From positions 18,798,694 through 18,862,693 of the forward strand of contig CM033119.1 in the NCBI GenBank assembly GCA_019321725.1: a DNA stretch of 64,000 nucleotides, in the 5' to 3' direction. The DNA comes from Paulownia fortunei. Taxonomy: Eukaryota; Streptophyta; Magnoliopsida; Lamiales; Paulowniaceae. Under the pieces are notes generated by a model. The model was not told the DNA's origin. It searched no databases and saw only the letters and a program-made list of their open reading frames with translations. How positions within the stretch are numbered: position 1 is the stretch's first letter; every line of letters starts with the position of its first letter. The position numbers were made by a program, and so were the translations under genes. Shown here piece after piece: positions 1 through 14,895 of this stretch.

Positions 1-1847
1 AATTGGCGGTACGGAATCTTTGTGCTTCACTCTCATGCTATGAAGGAACTTGTTGTGCCTCGATAATCGATTATTCCTGAAGTAGGCAAGGAAGCAAAAT
101 AAAATGCAAACAAAACAAAGATCAAAAGCCATACTAGGCATGGGCATGAAGTCCTAAAGCTGCAGGTTCTCTTGCTTAAAAAGTCCAGGAACGCGTCATG
201 AACACTGTTGATATGGAAAACATCATATAGTCCACGTGTCATAATTAATGACATGGTTAGCCTAGCATAGTCGAGTAACAGTTTCTTGGACCCATATTTT
301 GTATTCATTTGTTTAGTTTCACCATGCAGAGAATCTTATCATTCTATTTCATGGGATTCGTCTTATTATCAGCATAACTCGACCCAAAAAAACTCCAAAC
401 AACCTTTTATCATCACCATTTTCTTATTTTTTATTTTATTATATTATTATAATTATAATTATTATTATTATTATTATTATATTTTATTTTTTTGGCGTGG
501 TGGGGGGCGGGGGTGGGGTGTTCACCTCCCCTTTATCTCAGTAAAAATGAACTATTTTGTCAAGTAAAGTTATTAATTTTGTTAGTAAGCAATTATAAAG
601 GGTTATGGTGAACCTAATCGATATTAGTCCATAGAAAAAAAATATAAGGGTTTGATATAAATTTCTTCCCATCATATACTTCCCTTGCAAGTTCTATAAC
701 TGTTGCTTGTCCCTTCCCTCTCTCTCACACACACAGCCATTATATATGCAATAGCAGCCTTTTTGATTTGATCCCAAGATAATGAACAAAGGGACCAGCG
801 TCCTATATCTTTACTTTTACCCTCCATAAAAGAAGAGTCAAGTTTAACAGAAAATCAATGGTGAAAGAAGTATGGCCATATCCCTCTCTATTCCTTTTTC
901 TCCATCATTTTCGAGTTATGAGGTTATTAATTACATTTTGTAAAATTCTAATTGACCCTTAGTTTTTCCCTCTTGATCTTATGCTCAATGAATCACATAA
1001 TTAGCATTTCCTCTTAAAACTTCGAAAAGGTGCATGAAGTTGTTTAAGATGTATGAATTAAAAATCAGAACATATGCATTGAGTCTAACAATATGTGAGC
1101 TCGATTCTGCGATTTGCTTTGCAACAATGAGAAAAAATTAACAAGTTGTGAATTCCCCAAAAGGATGTTAAAAAATCTCAGATGTGCTCTTACAGCCATT
1201 AGTTTCCCTTTTTTCAACCTGAGCACCACTGGTAATTCTTGGGCCCAAATGTAACTATATCCTTCTTTCTAGGCCAGCCAAACACCTTTGCCGATGTTTA
1301 TCTCTGACTTATACATAGTGAGACCATGCAAAAAGTCAATATCCATGTCAACTGAATCAAGTCTCCATCAGCGTCTACAGTTTTATCAACTGCTGCAGTT
1401 CTCTGTATTCACCGATCAGTGAGTAATAGATTCATTTAATCTCACAAATCATCTCTAAATTGCTGCAGAAATTTAGTAGCTAAAGCTAAATCAGTACCCA
1501 ATAACTAATGTAGCAGGATTCCTACATCGATACTCCTATTGCACATAACAGTTAGTCATTTACTTTCTTGTCAAGAGATATTAAAGATAAATGTCCAAGT
1601 GAAATTGTTATTGAGCATGAGATCCATGTCATGACAATAATATTTTCTGAACACGATATGAAGTATAGATGGAACATAAATCATGCATCTTGAATTACTA
1701 GGTATTTCAATTTGATCCATGTGGCACCCACCATTATTAATAACATCCCAGAATCGTCCTCTTAAGTTTAAATGTTGGGTCTGTAATGCAAAATTAGATG
1801 CAATGAAATATAGAGAAACATTAACAACATAACAGGGGCATCAGTAC
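1..1847. other. Left-edge non-coding stretch, probably intron or 3' flank of the TFIIIC gene
   Basis: No exon continuing the TFIIIC reading frame was recognised here on the minus strand. The stretch is AT-rich, with an ATT microsatellite at about 455-480 and a G-rich run at 498-520. Short open frames at 33-308 and 286-567 have low-complexity or unrecognisable translations. It is either part of a long intron of the TFIIIC gene or sequence beyond a truncated gene end. Confidence 0.5.
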
Positions 1848-4800
1848 CTCAATATTCCTTTATAGTAGCAATTCCAGGCAGAAAAGCTGTAAGGATGCCG
1901 GCTAACAATGTAACGCACACAATCCCAGCCATGTGCAGGATCAGCAATTTTATAAGATATTTCTACAAGTTAGAAAGACAATGAGATGCTTTAGACCATT
2001 TCACGACTATCATGTCACCGTCTATCTCACTGAAATAACAAGGTGAAGATGATTACAAATTGCATTAAAAACCTACAGATTATCAAAATATCAGAACTTA
2101 CGAGCTCCAAGAGTTCGAAGCTCCTCCTTTGTCTGAACAGACAATGTGTTGCTTTCCAGTTTCAGGCTGAGATTGATGATCTCTAATGCATCCCAATACC
2201 TCCTCAATGAGGATAATGACTTGCACAACTATGGAAATGCTATGAAAGTTTCTTTAGAAAGAGATACTTTTGAGAAATGAAGCACAAATCAACAAAGGCT
2301 AAGTAAAATAGAAGATCATTTCAGAAACAAAAAGTCATATTTGTGCTTAACCCCAAAGAAAAATCTGAGCAGAAACATAACAAAGGATATTGCTTTATCA
2401 GACAGCATGAGTTAATTACTCATAACTTTATACAATTGAATTTTTAATTTAAATTTAACTACAATAATAATGACCTTTACTAAATCACTTGTATAAAAAG
2501 CAAGATGATCTAGTCTGTTATGGTTTTCATTTCTTCACAAAATGAATTATGATGATTCCAAACAGTTCTTTCTTCCTTTTCTTCTATTTTCTTTTAAAAA
2601 AATTGGGATTTTATCTGCAAATTTTTTAGCAAAATACTTTCTGCCTTCAATGTCATAGAGCGGTAAGGAAAATAAGCTTGCAGAGCTTTTATATCTTCAG
2701 CGAATGTGCACCTTCTTGCTTAAATTATGGATTGTTGCTTCCTTCCATTTTTCTTCTTGTGTTATCTCTCATTTAGCACAACATAATTAATACCCCACCA
2801 GCAGGGTAATGAGCGTAGTTCTAGCTGAGAGCTTTTATTGAGTCACCAGGAAATAAGAGTTTTAAGTTTGAAACCAGTGTCGAACCTTGTTCTCTTTGAC
2901 TTGCATTAAATTTGATAATTAAAAACCATGGGGAAAAGATTGTAGCGAATGATTTTCTATTTCACATGCCATTTCTCTTCTTCAGCCAACATTTCTACAA
3001 TTTACATGTGATTTCTCTGATCTTCTTCTATTATTCTGTTATCCCCCAATGAAATTGGTCATCACCAACATTTTTACAACTTTGTATTGATTCTCAATAA
3101 TATACAGTAGATACTGAGTATTGTAATCTGAAATGTTGGTAAGTTGCAGCACAGATGGTACCCTGTGCAACGTGGCAGGAGTATGGGCGTGGTGGGGTGG
3201 GTGGGTCGGGCTGACCTAACTGTTAAAAGTAGATAGCAGGAAAACAAAATCACACAGAGACACATGCATGGACACAATAATGAGAGAAGGGACAGGATCT
3301 GCAATAGCAACTTACATCTACAATCAAAAGATGATGTCCCTCTTCTGTTAGAAGATCTGGCAAAGGAGGCTCCCGAAACACTTGCTACATGAGTTATTAA
3401 GTCACCATATAAAAGTAAAAAATAGGATAATCCAGTCAAATCCTGTAAGCCAACAACAGTAAAGAGTTTTCACTTAAAATCAGATCACATTTTTTATTCC
3501 TTACTGGAGATTCATCATCTGAATCATCACTCTTCCAATCAATTCCAGCAGCCAATGCTGCAGCTCTTTGTGCTTCCTTTGCTGCAGCCTTCTTCTGGAG
3601 CAACTTCTTTGCTCTGGCAGCTTTAGACCTATTCCAAGAGATGGAAGATGAATTACTGAAACACGCATGTCGTAATTAAGTGTATAAGCATGTTCAATGT
3701 GTAATGAGTTGGGTGACACAAACTAGTGAACACATTCCATCATCAAAGGGTTCTTTTTATCTTTTTCCGGTTTGTTTCTTTTTTATGATGGAAAACATCA
3801 TGCTACATATATTAAATAAAGCATTTCCTAAAGCTGGAACTAAGTTCTGTAACAGTAGCTTCTGTTGAGGTCCTTGCATGTATAATGGTGTGAATTGGGT
3901 AATGTAACAGTTTATTTTGGAGGTTTCAATCATCTGTATTTTGAATGGCATGTCAAGTTGGATACTATGGTAACTCGATGAAGCTTATGCGAATTGATTA
4001 GAATGGGGTAATATTATTTAGTAACGACCTATCTAAAATAAGAATATGCCCTTAACAATAACTGCAAGGACAACAATCTCTGATGAAATGTCTCAATGAC
4101 CGAAGGCTGATGCTCCTCTAACATTTCCATCAACACAAGAATGCAAGACAACCAAGAACTTGCTAAGAAGTACATCATAACAATATAGAACCACTTAAAC
4201 TTTGTAAATGTAAATTGACAAGTTGGAGCCACTACAGTGCATCAATAAAAGCTGGGGTAATGGTCATGATACCAATTACTTGAAAAACAAATTCAAACAA
4301 AAATATTATTAGAAAAGGAAATTTAACTGAAAGTAGTACGAGACTTAATTGGTTTATTGAAAATACATTATTTTCTTTAGACTTCTCACAAGATCAAGAC
4401 TCACGTTCCTACTACTACTACTACAATTCTCCACATACAGTTTTTACCAAAGGATTGCCTTCTCTATCTCCACCATCTAAAAGACCATAGCCTCATAAGT
4501 AATTGGTGTACAATGTGAATGCCTTTGTCTGCACTGTTTTGATGTAGTACCCTTCTTGACTAATCTTGAAATAAATTTGCTGAATGGTCCTATCCAGATA
4601 TCTCAAGTTTCAATGTAATTGTTCAAGACGTGTATATCCATCATACAACTTCAATATCTCAAATTTGAGAAGGATATCATTTAGAAAGAACTATGAAATG
4701 CTTTGCGTAGCAACTCTAGGGTGTGGTCTAACCTACTAAGACACATATGAAAGCAATATACAATTCAGTAAGATAAAAATAATCATATGCAGATATACAC

Positions 4801-7800
4801 AATACAACTTGGAATTTAGAGTGTTTTGGCAAAGAATTCTTTTCCCATTTTTTCCTTTGGACTTAATTTTTTCCATGACTGTGGTTAAAGGCATGATTAA
4901 TATCATTTTAACATGACACAAGAGTTGTACTTGTATCTAATACTTGGCCACTGGATTTAAATTTGAGAGTATCTTCTCTCGGAAGCTTTCATTTTGCTAC
5001 AAAGTAAAAGCATTCTATCTCCAAGGCAAACTTACAAAATAGAAAACATTTTACAGCTTTTCCAAGCAGGCTCAGGTTTTGAAGCATTTTGCAATTGGGT
5101 GCCAAAAGAGGCCCTGTTTCTTTTGCAATAAAAGAATCTACTATACGGAATCTGATTATCAGAGACTTTGTACTTATAATTCAATTTCATATAGTGTTTG
5201 GACAGGACAAGGAATAAGGGCGTGGAAAAACAATACAAATTCCTTTTTGGTAGTGAGAATCCACATTTTCTTTACTTAACAAAAATGCCCTATTTAAAGA
5301 CACAATTGACCTATGTACTGTTGAATGAAAAACTAAGAAAAATTATACTGCATACTAGGTAATAGTATTAAACTGCAAAACTTATTTATAATTATCAAAT
5401 CAAAATACATATTTAATTAAAATTAAGATAATAGATACTAGATTTTTATGTAAGTACAAAAACATGCACCGTAAATAGTTGTATATATTCTGGGTATCTA
5501 GAAAAAAAAAAAGCATTGGATAATCCATCATCCATAATGTTAAGCTATAACTATAAATATGCATTACTTATTTACGTGTGTCTAGTGACGTTGAGGGTAT
5601 CAAGTGGAATTTTACGTTCAAATTTCCAAGTAACCCAAAAAACATGGTGAAAAACTTTTTTATATGAGTTGCAAGATTCCTTATGAAGGATTCAGTTCAG
5701 TTGAATTAAAAATCTTTACTTATAAAGTCAGTTGTAGGCAATTAGATTTCTTATATAGATGTCATTCCCTGCCGAACAAACAAAACTTACTAGCATTGGA
5801 TGAGCAAGGTCATTTGCCAAACTAAAACCTATTTAAGATTTCAGAATGCAAAAGAGAACAGTACATAAATTACTCACAGATCCGCAGATGAAGCTACAGG
5901 CCTAAATCCATGAAACACATTGTCAGTTTGATGATCATCTAGAACTTTCACCCTTTCAGAAAGTACACTTCTAGACAGTCGTTTACGGGCTTTAACCTGA
6001 TTCCACAAATAGAAGATTTGGAAAGTTAAAATGGAAAAACGAACTGTCACAAAATTTTTTGCTATGCATAACTGAAAGTGACACAAATCAACATGTGTTT
6101 TGCGAAATTACACACGTCTATTATTTTATGGCAGGTTTTCACTACACAACAAGAAAATAAATACAATAATCAATCTTCATCATGAACATTAGAGAAAAAA
6201 ACGAGCATATGAAACGACAGAAACTAAAACAAAGGTGCAACAGGATATTCAGCTAGACACATGAAACAGAAAGCTTGGTTTACCTAGGGCAACAAAATTT
6301 AAAATTTCATGAGTAAGACCACTTAAGAGATTTACCAAAAACATTGCATATTATGACCTTTATTAAGGTAATGCTTTGCACAGCAGAGAATGAGTGCCGT
6401 TAAGGACCCTTAGATGGGATCAAATCAGGGAATTACACAAGCCCATGAAAGCTCATTTTTTAGACAATTCTGATGTATCTTCCATTCTTTGGACCTACAG
6501 TCAATAATGAGTTTCTCATGTTCTGGGAGGCACCTTTGTAAGATTCATACTCCTTTCTCTACTATGTATATTATGTTCTCTTGCCTCTCGCCTCTTGAGA
6601 ATGTCCTAATTTTTATGTATCCATCATTAACAGAAACTTTATCTCTTCAAAGTTTTATTTCTTTGTCAAATAACTTAGCAGTTTTGCTAGATTCTTCAGA
6701 CATTCGTATTATCCTTCTAATATAAATTGCAGAGACTCCTCTCTTGATTGCACACTTCTCTGTACTTCTGCAAATAACTCTCCCCTGACGTTGTCTGATC
6801 AGAAACTCCTTCATTGTCCTCTCAAGTCATTCATATGGGTATATAATTGGTGGCTCAAGGCCTCCATTATGCGTACATAGAGCGGGGAAGCACGTACTAA
6901 AGATCTTTTCTTGAACTGAATTTTTGCTTTGGAGATGAGAGGTTCTGGAAGATTGTCGTTTACCCTCTCAGTTACTGACATTGCAAAATTTTGTGTTCTT
7001 CACAGAACATGGAAGGTAAATATTTAAGTGGATGTGCTATAAGCCTATAGTGAAGATTACTTGGCCTTTTAAATTTATAAAAAAAAAAAATTCAGAACCA
7101 TGATGCTTCACTGCAATGTTCTGTGATTGGATGTCATGCTTGCATTACAAGTGCACCGAAGAACTGCATGAGTAATTCCATCGTTACTTTTGTACTATTC
7201 ACACCTTTTATCTCTATGTACAACATTCTGGTTTTTTTAAGAAACCATTATATTTACCTAAAAAGTTTCATACAAGTCACCTAATGATGAAATTAGTGGA
7301 CCAGGGAGGGGTAGGGGACAGGAGTATGGGAAGAGAGACAGAGAAGAGTGTGTAATGTCAATTTACCTTTTGCTGGACCGTTTCGAGAAACAACGTCTCA
7401 CGAATTACGGGAAACAATACATCTGCAAAAGCCTCAAATGACCCTTTGGCTTTATAAATTTGGGAAAGCTTTAACTTTATCTTCCCACTACGCCACCATA
7501 ATTTACACGCATCTGATTTTGTGTCAAGAGCTGTTTCTGAGGATACAAAACAGCATTTATTAAGAAAGTTACAAACAGCACAAGGATATTTTAAAGTAAC
7601 TTGACAAGGGCTTGGATACCTAATTCTACTGGAGGAGAAAGCACAGAAATGGCTTCATCATCTCTATCTTCTTCAAGAAGAAGAGATGATAGTGTCAACC
7701 GAGCATCAATACTATCATCAAGTTTTTGAACAGCTACAAGAAATAAATATGGTCAGATATTTCAGTAAATTATTGAGAACTGAGGGAAGAAAGCTTTACA

Positions 7801-10800
7801 AAATAAAGCACAGAAACATTTCCAGGTAAATTATAAGCTCCAGACATCAAAATTCAACTTAGACACTTGTTCACACTACATTTTCAAGCAGACACATGCT
7901 TCTGAATCCTTTATTTACCTTTGTAATAATATTCAATCGCCTGTACTCCTTTCCTCAGAGAATCATAACACCTCGCAATTTTCAAATGTAGATAGCCCTA
8001 AATATATGTTGAAATTGAATATGAAAAGGTCAATTGTTAGTAGCATTCTAGTGCTACAAAATATTTCTCTGAAATATTTATGCTGTATCCAATTCATTTG
8101 GAAGAAAATTTCATCAGTATATTTAACTTTCCTTACATTATACTTCTTCGCATCTTCTTCTAACATCATATAGTATTTTAATGCTGAGTCATAATGCCCA
8201 ACAGTCATCAGTGAGTCCGCAACATCAATGATTAAGTGAGGATGAGTAGATGCATTCTCTGGTTTTAAAACATTGAAGTAAGCCTGTGAAACAATTTGGC
8301 AAGCAATCAGTACATGGCAAAACGAGTTAAAACCAAAAGCCACAAACATTTCTGAAAGAGGAAAATGTAAATAAAGCATACAAGGACAAGATATGTAATG
8401 CTTATAACTCCAAATGGTATAATTAACTTTGAATGCATTGGACGATCCAACTTAGTCCAGAATCGTGATAGGTAATTAATAACAAACTCCTTATACCACT
8501 CGAACTCTTTTTCCAGATGAAAAATGTTGAAGATCAACTGTCTCAATTAAATGCAACAGGTTATGAACTAGCTCATGCAGAAATAAAATTCACTAAACAA
8601 GTGAAAACACAATGGTTTAACCTGCATAAAAAGACAAAGCTTAAAAAAAAAAAAAAAAAACAAGAATTCTAGGTTGGTTGACATCCCAGGCACATAGGGC
8701 ATATGAATCTGTAGCTTCCCAGAAAACCAGAGAAGGGCAGGAGAGACTACTATGTAATGCATTTCAAGATCCAGTGGAAAACTTAAAAAATTTCATTACT
8801 GAGAAAAACAAATACATATGATAAAGTCAAAAACATGCAAAATTTAGCCACATGATCCAAAATCAATGCCACTTGAGATTAGCAAGAGCATCACCAGATA
8901 AGAATCAAGTGAGCCGCTCAGTCATAACCCAAAAATCTAAATGACTGGGCAGTGATGTTACTGCATCATCAAAATAAGTTATTTGATAAAAAGATGGTTT
9001 ACTACTATTCTTAAAATAATGTTTAAAAAAAATCAATTTTAATTGTCTTGTATCTTGAAATATGTACGAGTTAAAAAGGGTAAAATAATAAAAAAGAGAG
9101 AAATATGGCATCTCCATTTTAGCCATAGAATAAGGGACTCTTTAAGATGGATGGTTGCATTTTGCTCATGTAATGAAGACGCACTTGATCAGTACAAAAG
9201 ATACAGCACTGTAAGATTAATTTTCAATCAGCAAATAAATGAATATACCTCTCGATGTTAGTCTAGACAAGGCCAATAACAAGTACAGAAACTACCGTAC
9301 CCAGAATACTGGCCAACAGATTCTTCTTCTCCAGACGTCAAAAGAGATACTAGCTTATTACTTTATACAATTCCCATGAAAAGAGTATAGATACCCAGGT
9401 CTTATATAAGATGTATAGTCAATAATTAGTTTACAAGTCCTCTATAGTACAGTCAGGAAAAATAGTGAAAATTCAATCCTGAATTTTTTTAAGCCCATTT
9501 CTCTCGCCTTAGAAATCAGGACAATTTGAGTCTAATATAACAATTACAGCCAAAATATCTCCAAAGTACATGCCTAATACAAGATTAAAGCAAAGACTTT
9601 TGGGCATAGAAATCAGGTTTTACAGAGATGCAAAAGTAAGCAAAAAATAACAAGAACCTATACAACATGAGTTAATGGCGCCACAAATATATTGTTCCCT
9701 CTTATATCTATTTTTGGCCAATTAAATTTTTTCCCCATCCACATGTATTTGCTTTCTTAATTGTTCATTTGGAGGCATATGAGATTCCATGTAACCACTA
9801 AAACGAAAAGCAACCACAAACACAAGTCTAACACATAATCCCGAAAAATATGTCAAGACATGTATGCACGTGAATTGACAACATTAAACAGAGACATAGA
9901 CACATTTCAACCATATGAACTGCTCAGATAAATATACCTCTACACAGATTCACAGAATCCTATTACCAGCTGTATCTCCTTTAAATGATTTATAAAGATA
10001 ATTTAAACTAGGCTTACTTTCGGATAGTAAGCAAAAATAAACCAAGATCAGTGTTAGCAAATGGCAATACACGGATGTGGACAGACCTCTGCTTTCTCCA
10101 GATGTTCAAGATGAACGTGACATATTCCAGCTTTTATAATTAAATGCAGGGGAGTCTCTTTTCCAGTACCACACACCTGCTGTGTGCGCTCAATATGTTC
10201 AAGAGCTCTGGCATATGCATTGGTTTCCATGAGTACTGAAGCTAAGAGATCAACCACACTTAAATTAGCAACGTTCACATGATTCCTGAGATTGTCCTCC
10301 AGCATACAGATAGCTCGCTCACGTTGCCCACATTTTTTATACAACTGAAAAGAAAAAGAATGACAAATTAAGTTAAATAGTAAACTAAAAGTTGAAAAAA
10401 AAAAATAATAGGAATATACCAATACGAAATAGACATGAGGACAAATAAGGGAAAACAACATTTGCCACATGTAGCAACTGATGATAGTGACATGCTGAAT
10501 GAGTATCTTATGCACTGCTTTGTCTGAATTCATTTGTGACATTTTCAGCCTTTGAATTGTAAATCATGATTGGGCCATCTACTTTATATCAGGCAGCAGC
10601 GAAAGTAATATGAGTGCTTTTTGCATCTAGAACTTAGTGAGCAGCAAACGTGTTCTAGACTTACAGAAAAGCATTTTTTTATTGTGAATTTTGCAAGCCT
10701 GTTTCACAGTGTTACTAGTGCAGAAGCCATAAGCAAGAAATTGATAAGTAATGCAGTGAAGCTGATCCATAATCGCTGAGGGTCCCTACATTTTCTTTGG

Positions 10801-13800
10801 GCATAGGGACAGTTTTATCAATCCTCTATTTCCGCTCCAACACATTGTCCAATACCAAAGCTAAACCACAAATATTTAAATCATTCTTAATTAACTCATG
10901 GCTTGTAATCTTAACAAGATGAATTGATGGTTGTGAAAAGATTAAGGCATCCTCAATCTTTCAGGCTATAGCTACTAAAGGAGAAAAATCTTACCAGCGG
11001 ACCGCTGGAGGAATGCAACCTTGAAAAAAGAAAACCATGCTCACAGTCTGCATGCATCATTGAGAAGTATGTATGGACCTTAGGTCGTCCAGCGGACAAA
11101 GTTATGGCTGAGGTTGTAGATGATGTGTATGGTAACTAGTGGTGATAATCATTGTCATGCTCATCATGCCACCTCAATTGACAAGCCTTTCTATTTCTGT
11201 CTTCACTTGGAGAGTTTTAAATAATTTTTGCTTTTTTTTCCAAGGAATTGCATGCAATAACAGATACTAAAATAGAAGTTGAAAATCATAATAATCACCA
11301 CAAGCAGTCCACTGCAAACTAATACGGAGACTTAAGAGTCTGTACTTCATTTATATCAACTAATCAATATGCACTTAAAAGGATGATCAAAAACTAGTAA
11401 TGATACAACTAAACCTGTGTTGCTTTTTCCAGCACTTCAATGTTATCAGGACAGAGACGGGAGATTTGCTCATATGAATCAGCAGCTTTTAGGTACTCCC
11501 CGAGTTCAACGTAGAGCAAAGCACGATGAAACCGAAGACCAATATCTTCTGGATCTGCTATTATTGCCTTACTAAGACAGTAATTTGCCTGCCTTTTGTC
11601 CCCTTTATCTCTGCAAATGATCACACGTTATTCAAAAGCCAATTCAACCTTACGATCAAACCACCTTAAAAATAAATCTTAAACTCGAGACATATACTAT
11701 CAAGTATCTAATAATAAGAGCATTCAAAAGATACAGCAAACTAATAGACAGCAACAATGTTTGAGTCTTTGCAGTGTACCTAAAATTACATGAAGTGAAG
11801 TACCTGAAAAAGATCTAAATTTTTTAGTCTGAATATGAAATTGACCTGTACTGCACTGATGTTTCTATTAAAGGCCAAGTATGTTGAGCATTCACTCAAA
11901 CATGTTATGGCATCTGTATATGTCACTTTAAGCACATAATAGATTTTCAACAAATCCCAACACTTCTGACAGTATCAATATTTGCACCTATACTGCAGTC
12001 CACCTTGCATCGAAAAATGCAACTTGACACAGCTATGTGAAAGAAGAGAATCCATGTAGCTTACCTTAAACACATATAAATTAAGACTTTGTTGAATTGA
12101 ATCATGAATTCTTAGTTTAGTCGACAACAACCAGACAAACAACAATGCAGTAATACAAAGGAAGAACAGAATGTGTTGATTACTAACAACTAAGCTAAAA
12201 AATATAATGCAAATTTAGTTCATGATACATCGTAAAGATGAGAGATCAAAATACGCGACGGCATCTTACATTGATCGGGTGACAAGAAGTTTCCACAAAG
12301 AAGCATCCTTTGGAGTCAAATGTGCAGCAATCATGTAGAAATTCAAGGCTCTCTTCTTGTCACTCATCGCAGTATATATAAGACCAAGTGTATGATATGG
12401 ATCAGATAGATTTGGGGCAAGACGAATAACTTCATTCAACACACAAATGGCCTGCAATTCAGAAAATGAGCAATCAGAAAAAGTAAATGGAGTACAAACA
12501 ATAGATATAAAGATCAAACGTGTAAATTGAAAAGATAAAGTTCTCCAATAAAGGCAGGCCATAGTTTTGCAGTATGAAGGAGATCATGCATTAGTTACAG
12601 CAATGTAAGGCACTCTCCTCGAAAGCATGATATGTGATGTTTCCTACAAAAGATACTATCCAAAAATAATTGAAGCAAATTAGTTACTAAGCCAATGATA
12701 GACAACAAAGACTGAGAGCAAAAGAGCAACACAGAGAAGCATAATTTTGCATTTTATAGCAAAATAACAAGAAATATCAAAGCCTGTATAATCGACAAGT
12801 GGTATGACCAATCCAGAATTTTCTATGCAGCAAACTGCGGTTCAGTCTCGTTCCATGATCCACATCAATTTACTTCTTGTAAAATATCCTAGGAACTACA
12901 GAAATCAAGATCCAACAAAACTTGCCACCTTGTTATCATGACAGTTCCCAACTGTGGAAATTTCATCTTCCATGTGTTAAAAAGAGTAAAACAAAACATG
13001 GCATGCAATTCCCTTCTTTTTACTGGCAGAAGCTACTTGAGGACAAATAAACAATAAAGAAAGCCCTCTAGATTGATCGGAAGACTAGGACTTGGGAAGA
13101 CTAGGACTTGGCAGACAAAAACATTTTATGACAAAATCTAAGATGTATGTTGTAGAGTATTGGACATGACGGCAAATATATACCTCTTCAAAGCGACCGT
13201 GTGCGTAATGAAGTGTAGCATCACCAAGTTTTCGAGTCACTTCAGGGTTAACTTTATTCTTTGATCCCTTTCGCCTTCCTCTTTTCTTACTCTGATTATA
13301 ATGCCAACAGCAACAAGTGTAAATATAATATCACAGAGTTAAACTGTGCCTTTTAAGGAAACAGTAACATCAACAAAACGCAGAGAAATACTCAAGAATC
13401 AAATGTTTGAAAGGAACAATATTAAGACATCACAAACAATTGCATAGAAGTTATAACACTAGCTCAGAAAAGCTATAAATAACCCAAATGAAAGCCTAGA
13501 AGCTGAATGTCAGATTCTTCAAGAATTGAACAAAATAAAAGTGTGCCTAATCACATTCTGTATTAGCAACTCAATCCCCAATTATAACGCCATGGCCAGT
13601 CCATGTATCCTTGTTTCCAACACATAAGAGGACTCTTTTATACCTACTAGCTCCTTGATGATTTTTATCATTAAGAATTTAAATTCAGGGAATCAAATTT
13701 TAGAACCACCAGAAAGATAATAAATGAGGAAAGAGAAAAGGTCCACCTAAAACTTAAGGAGAAACAATCACAAAATTTTAGAATCTAAGGATCTTACAAT

Positions 13801-14464
13801 CAAGAGATACTAAGCACTTATACTAAAAGGAAAAACAAGTTCACACCTTCCTTGACTTTTTCCTCATACCGTAGTTCATGGTCTCCATTATTTCTTCAAA
13901 GCTTGCTCCAAGAATTTCCTCTTGTCTCAACCTCTTAGCAGGCATTTCACTGCAATCCCCATCCAAATGGAGAATGAATTAGGAGAAGAAACATGACTAT
14001 GTATGAATGTCGAAGAAGCAAAGCCAACAAGTAGGCAGACTCCACCAGCATAGTGAATAATACAAAAACCAAGTGAAAATAAAGGCATACCTCAGGCATT
14101 TCTGAAGAGCAGGGCGCTTCTTGGCAGCTAAAACCTCATAATGGTGTTGTATCCGCTCGAATCGCTCGTAAGGCTGCAGTCCAGACGCGTCTTCTTCTTC
14201 TGCAAACGACAAAGGATCCATTTCCCCTTGGAATTGGAATTTGTACTCTGCTTCTTCTCCCTCAGTTTCTTCTTCTTCTTCAGAAACCTCACTATTGTCT
14301 CCATCTTCTTCATGCTCTTCATCCTCTGGCAAATTCAGTTCTGATTCAATTTCTAATTCCAGTGGATGTTCAACTGCATCAAATACTACAGTCACTCCAG
14401 GAATTAAACAACTATCACTAGTGTTCCTATCTGTCGTGGGGGTTGCACCACCATGCTCGACCAT
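1848..14464 (-). CDS. GTF3C3: TFIIIC TPR-repeat subunit (general transcription factor 3C polypeptide 3-like), 15 exons, 3' end missing
   Basis: This is the TPR scaffold subunit of TFIIIC (yeast Sfc4/tau131, human TFIIIC102), which binds tRNA-gene promoters in the nucleus and recruits TFIIIB for RNA polymerase III. Coding exons, in transcript order: 14464-14091, 13949-13847, 13291-13184, 12451-12270, 11610-11415, 10344-10087, 8283-8137, 7997-7919, 7733-7620, 7536-7367, 5996-5878, 3628-3505, 3384-3316, 2228-2102, 1962-1848. All joins keep phase and use GT-AG, giving 761 codons. Visible parts are an acidic N-terminus (about residues 45-90), the segment EEIMETMNYGMRKKSRK, a basic patch SKKRGRRKGSKNK (160-172), TPR-like repeats over about 180-460, LWWRSGKIKL and HGWDCVRYIVSRHPYS near the end. 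The ATG at 14464 is preferred because a strong acceptor (CTACTTGCAG, ending at 14491) suggests a 5' UTR intron; an in-frame ATG at 14569 is the alternative. Roughly 200 C-terminal residues expected for the family are absent. Identity is confident; exon edges are manual. Confidence 0.93.
3629..5877 (-). other. Long intron 11 of the TFIIIC gene (2.25 kb)
   Basis: This lies between exon CT (5878) and exon GTCTAAAGC (3628), flanked by GT and AG on the minus strand. It is the longest intron found in the gene. Small open frames inside it (such as 3757-3951, 4029-4232, 4736-4921 and 5032-5238) have no recognisable domains and are treated as intron noise. No transposon ends were identified. Confidence 0.75.
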
Positions 14465-14764
14465 GATTCCTAACTCCACCGCACCACTCCCTGCAAGTAG
14501 AGGCAACGGAATTCTCAATATATAGGCCATCAAACTTTCTTGTACTATGCAACCACTCATGTTGCCCATACGGCACTTGTCTATTTTACAGCTATATAAT
14601 TTTTTTTTCCTTTTTTAAATCCTTGCCCCCTGGATTATAAAAGCACTCTCTAAACATTCTGCAATTCTCTTGGGACACTTTAAGCCATTCATTCAACCCT
14701 AGAGATCAAGAATTTTCACTCTAAATTCGTCATACTAGACCCCGGTGTATAAGGGACAAAACAT

Positions 14765-14895
14765 AAAGGCTCGAGCTCGAGTAGATACTGTGAGCATATT
14801 CTAAGGCTCCAGTTCGAGCTCAAGCTTGAACTCATTGGCTCATCTGCTTGAGCTCGTTCCCTCATCTGTTCAGCTCGTCCGCTCATGGACTCTAC
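14765..14895. repeat. GAGCTCG-rich degenerate repeat
   Basis: Variants of GCTCGAGCTCGAG, GTTCGAGCTCAAGC and TTGAGCTCG follow one another over about 130 bp. Runs of this kind are common inside plant DNA-transposon derivatives. No terminal repeat or target duplication was found here, so the class is not assigned. Confidence 0.4.

Noticed and set aside
1090..1230. Minus-strand acceptor-like TGCTCAG followed by an open frame reading RLKKGKLMAVRAHLRFF, as a candidate next TFIIIC exon
   Set aside because: The phase fits, but the translation does not match the conserved continuation of the family, and a spurious open frame of this length is common.
3074..3439. 121-codon minus-strand open frame
   Set aside because: It overlaps the true TFIIIC exon 3316-3384 in a different frame; the real exon is fixed by phase and by the peptide QVFREPPLPDLL.
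14241..14525. Plus-strand Ser-rich open frame opposite TFIIIC exon 1
   Set aside because: It is the complement of the acidic GAA/GAG-rich coding exon.
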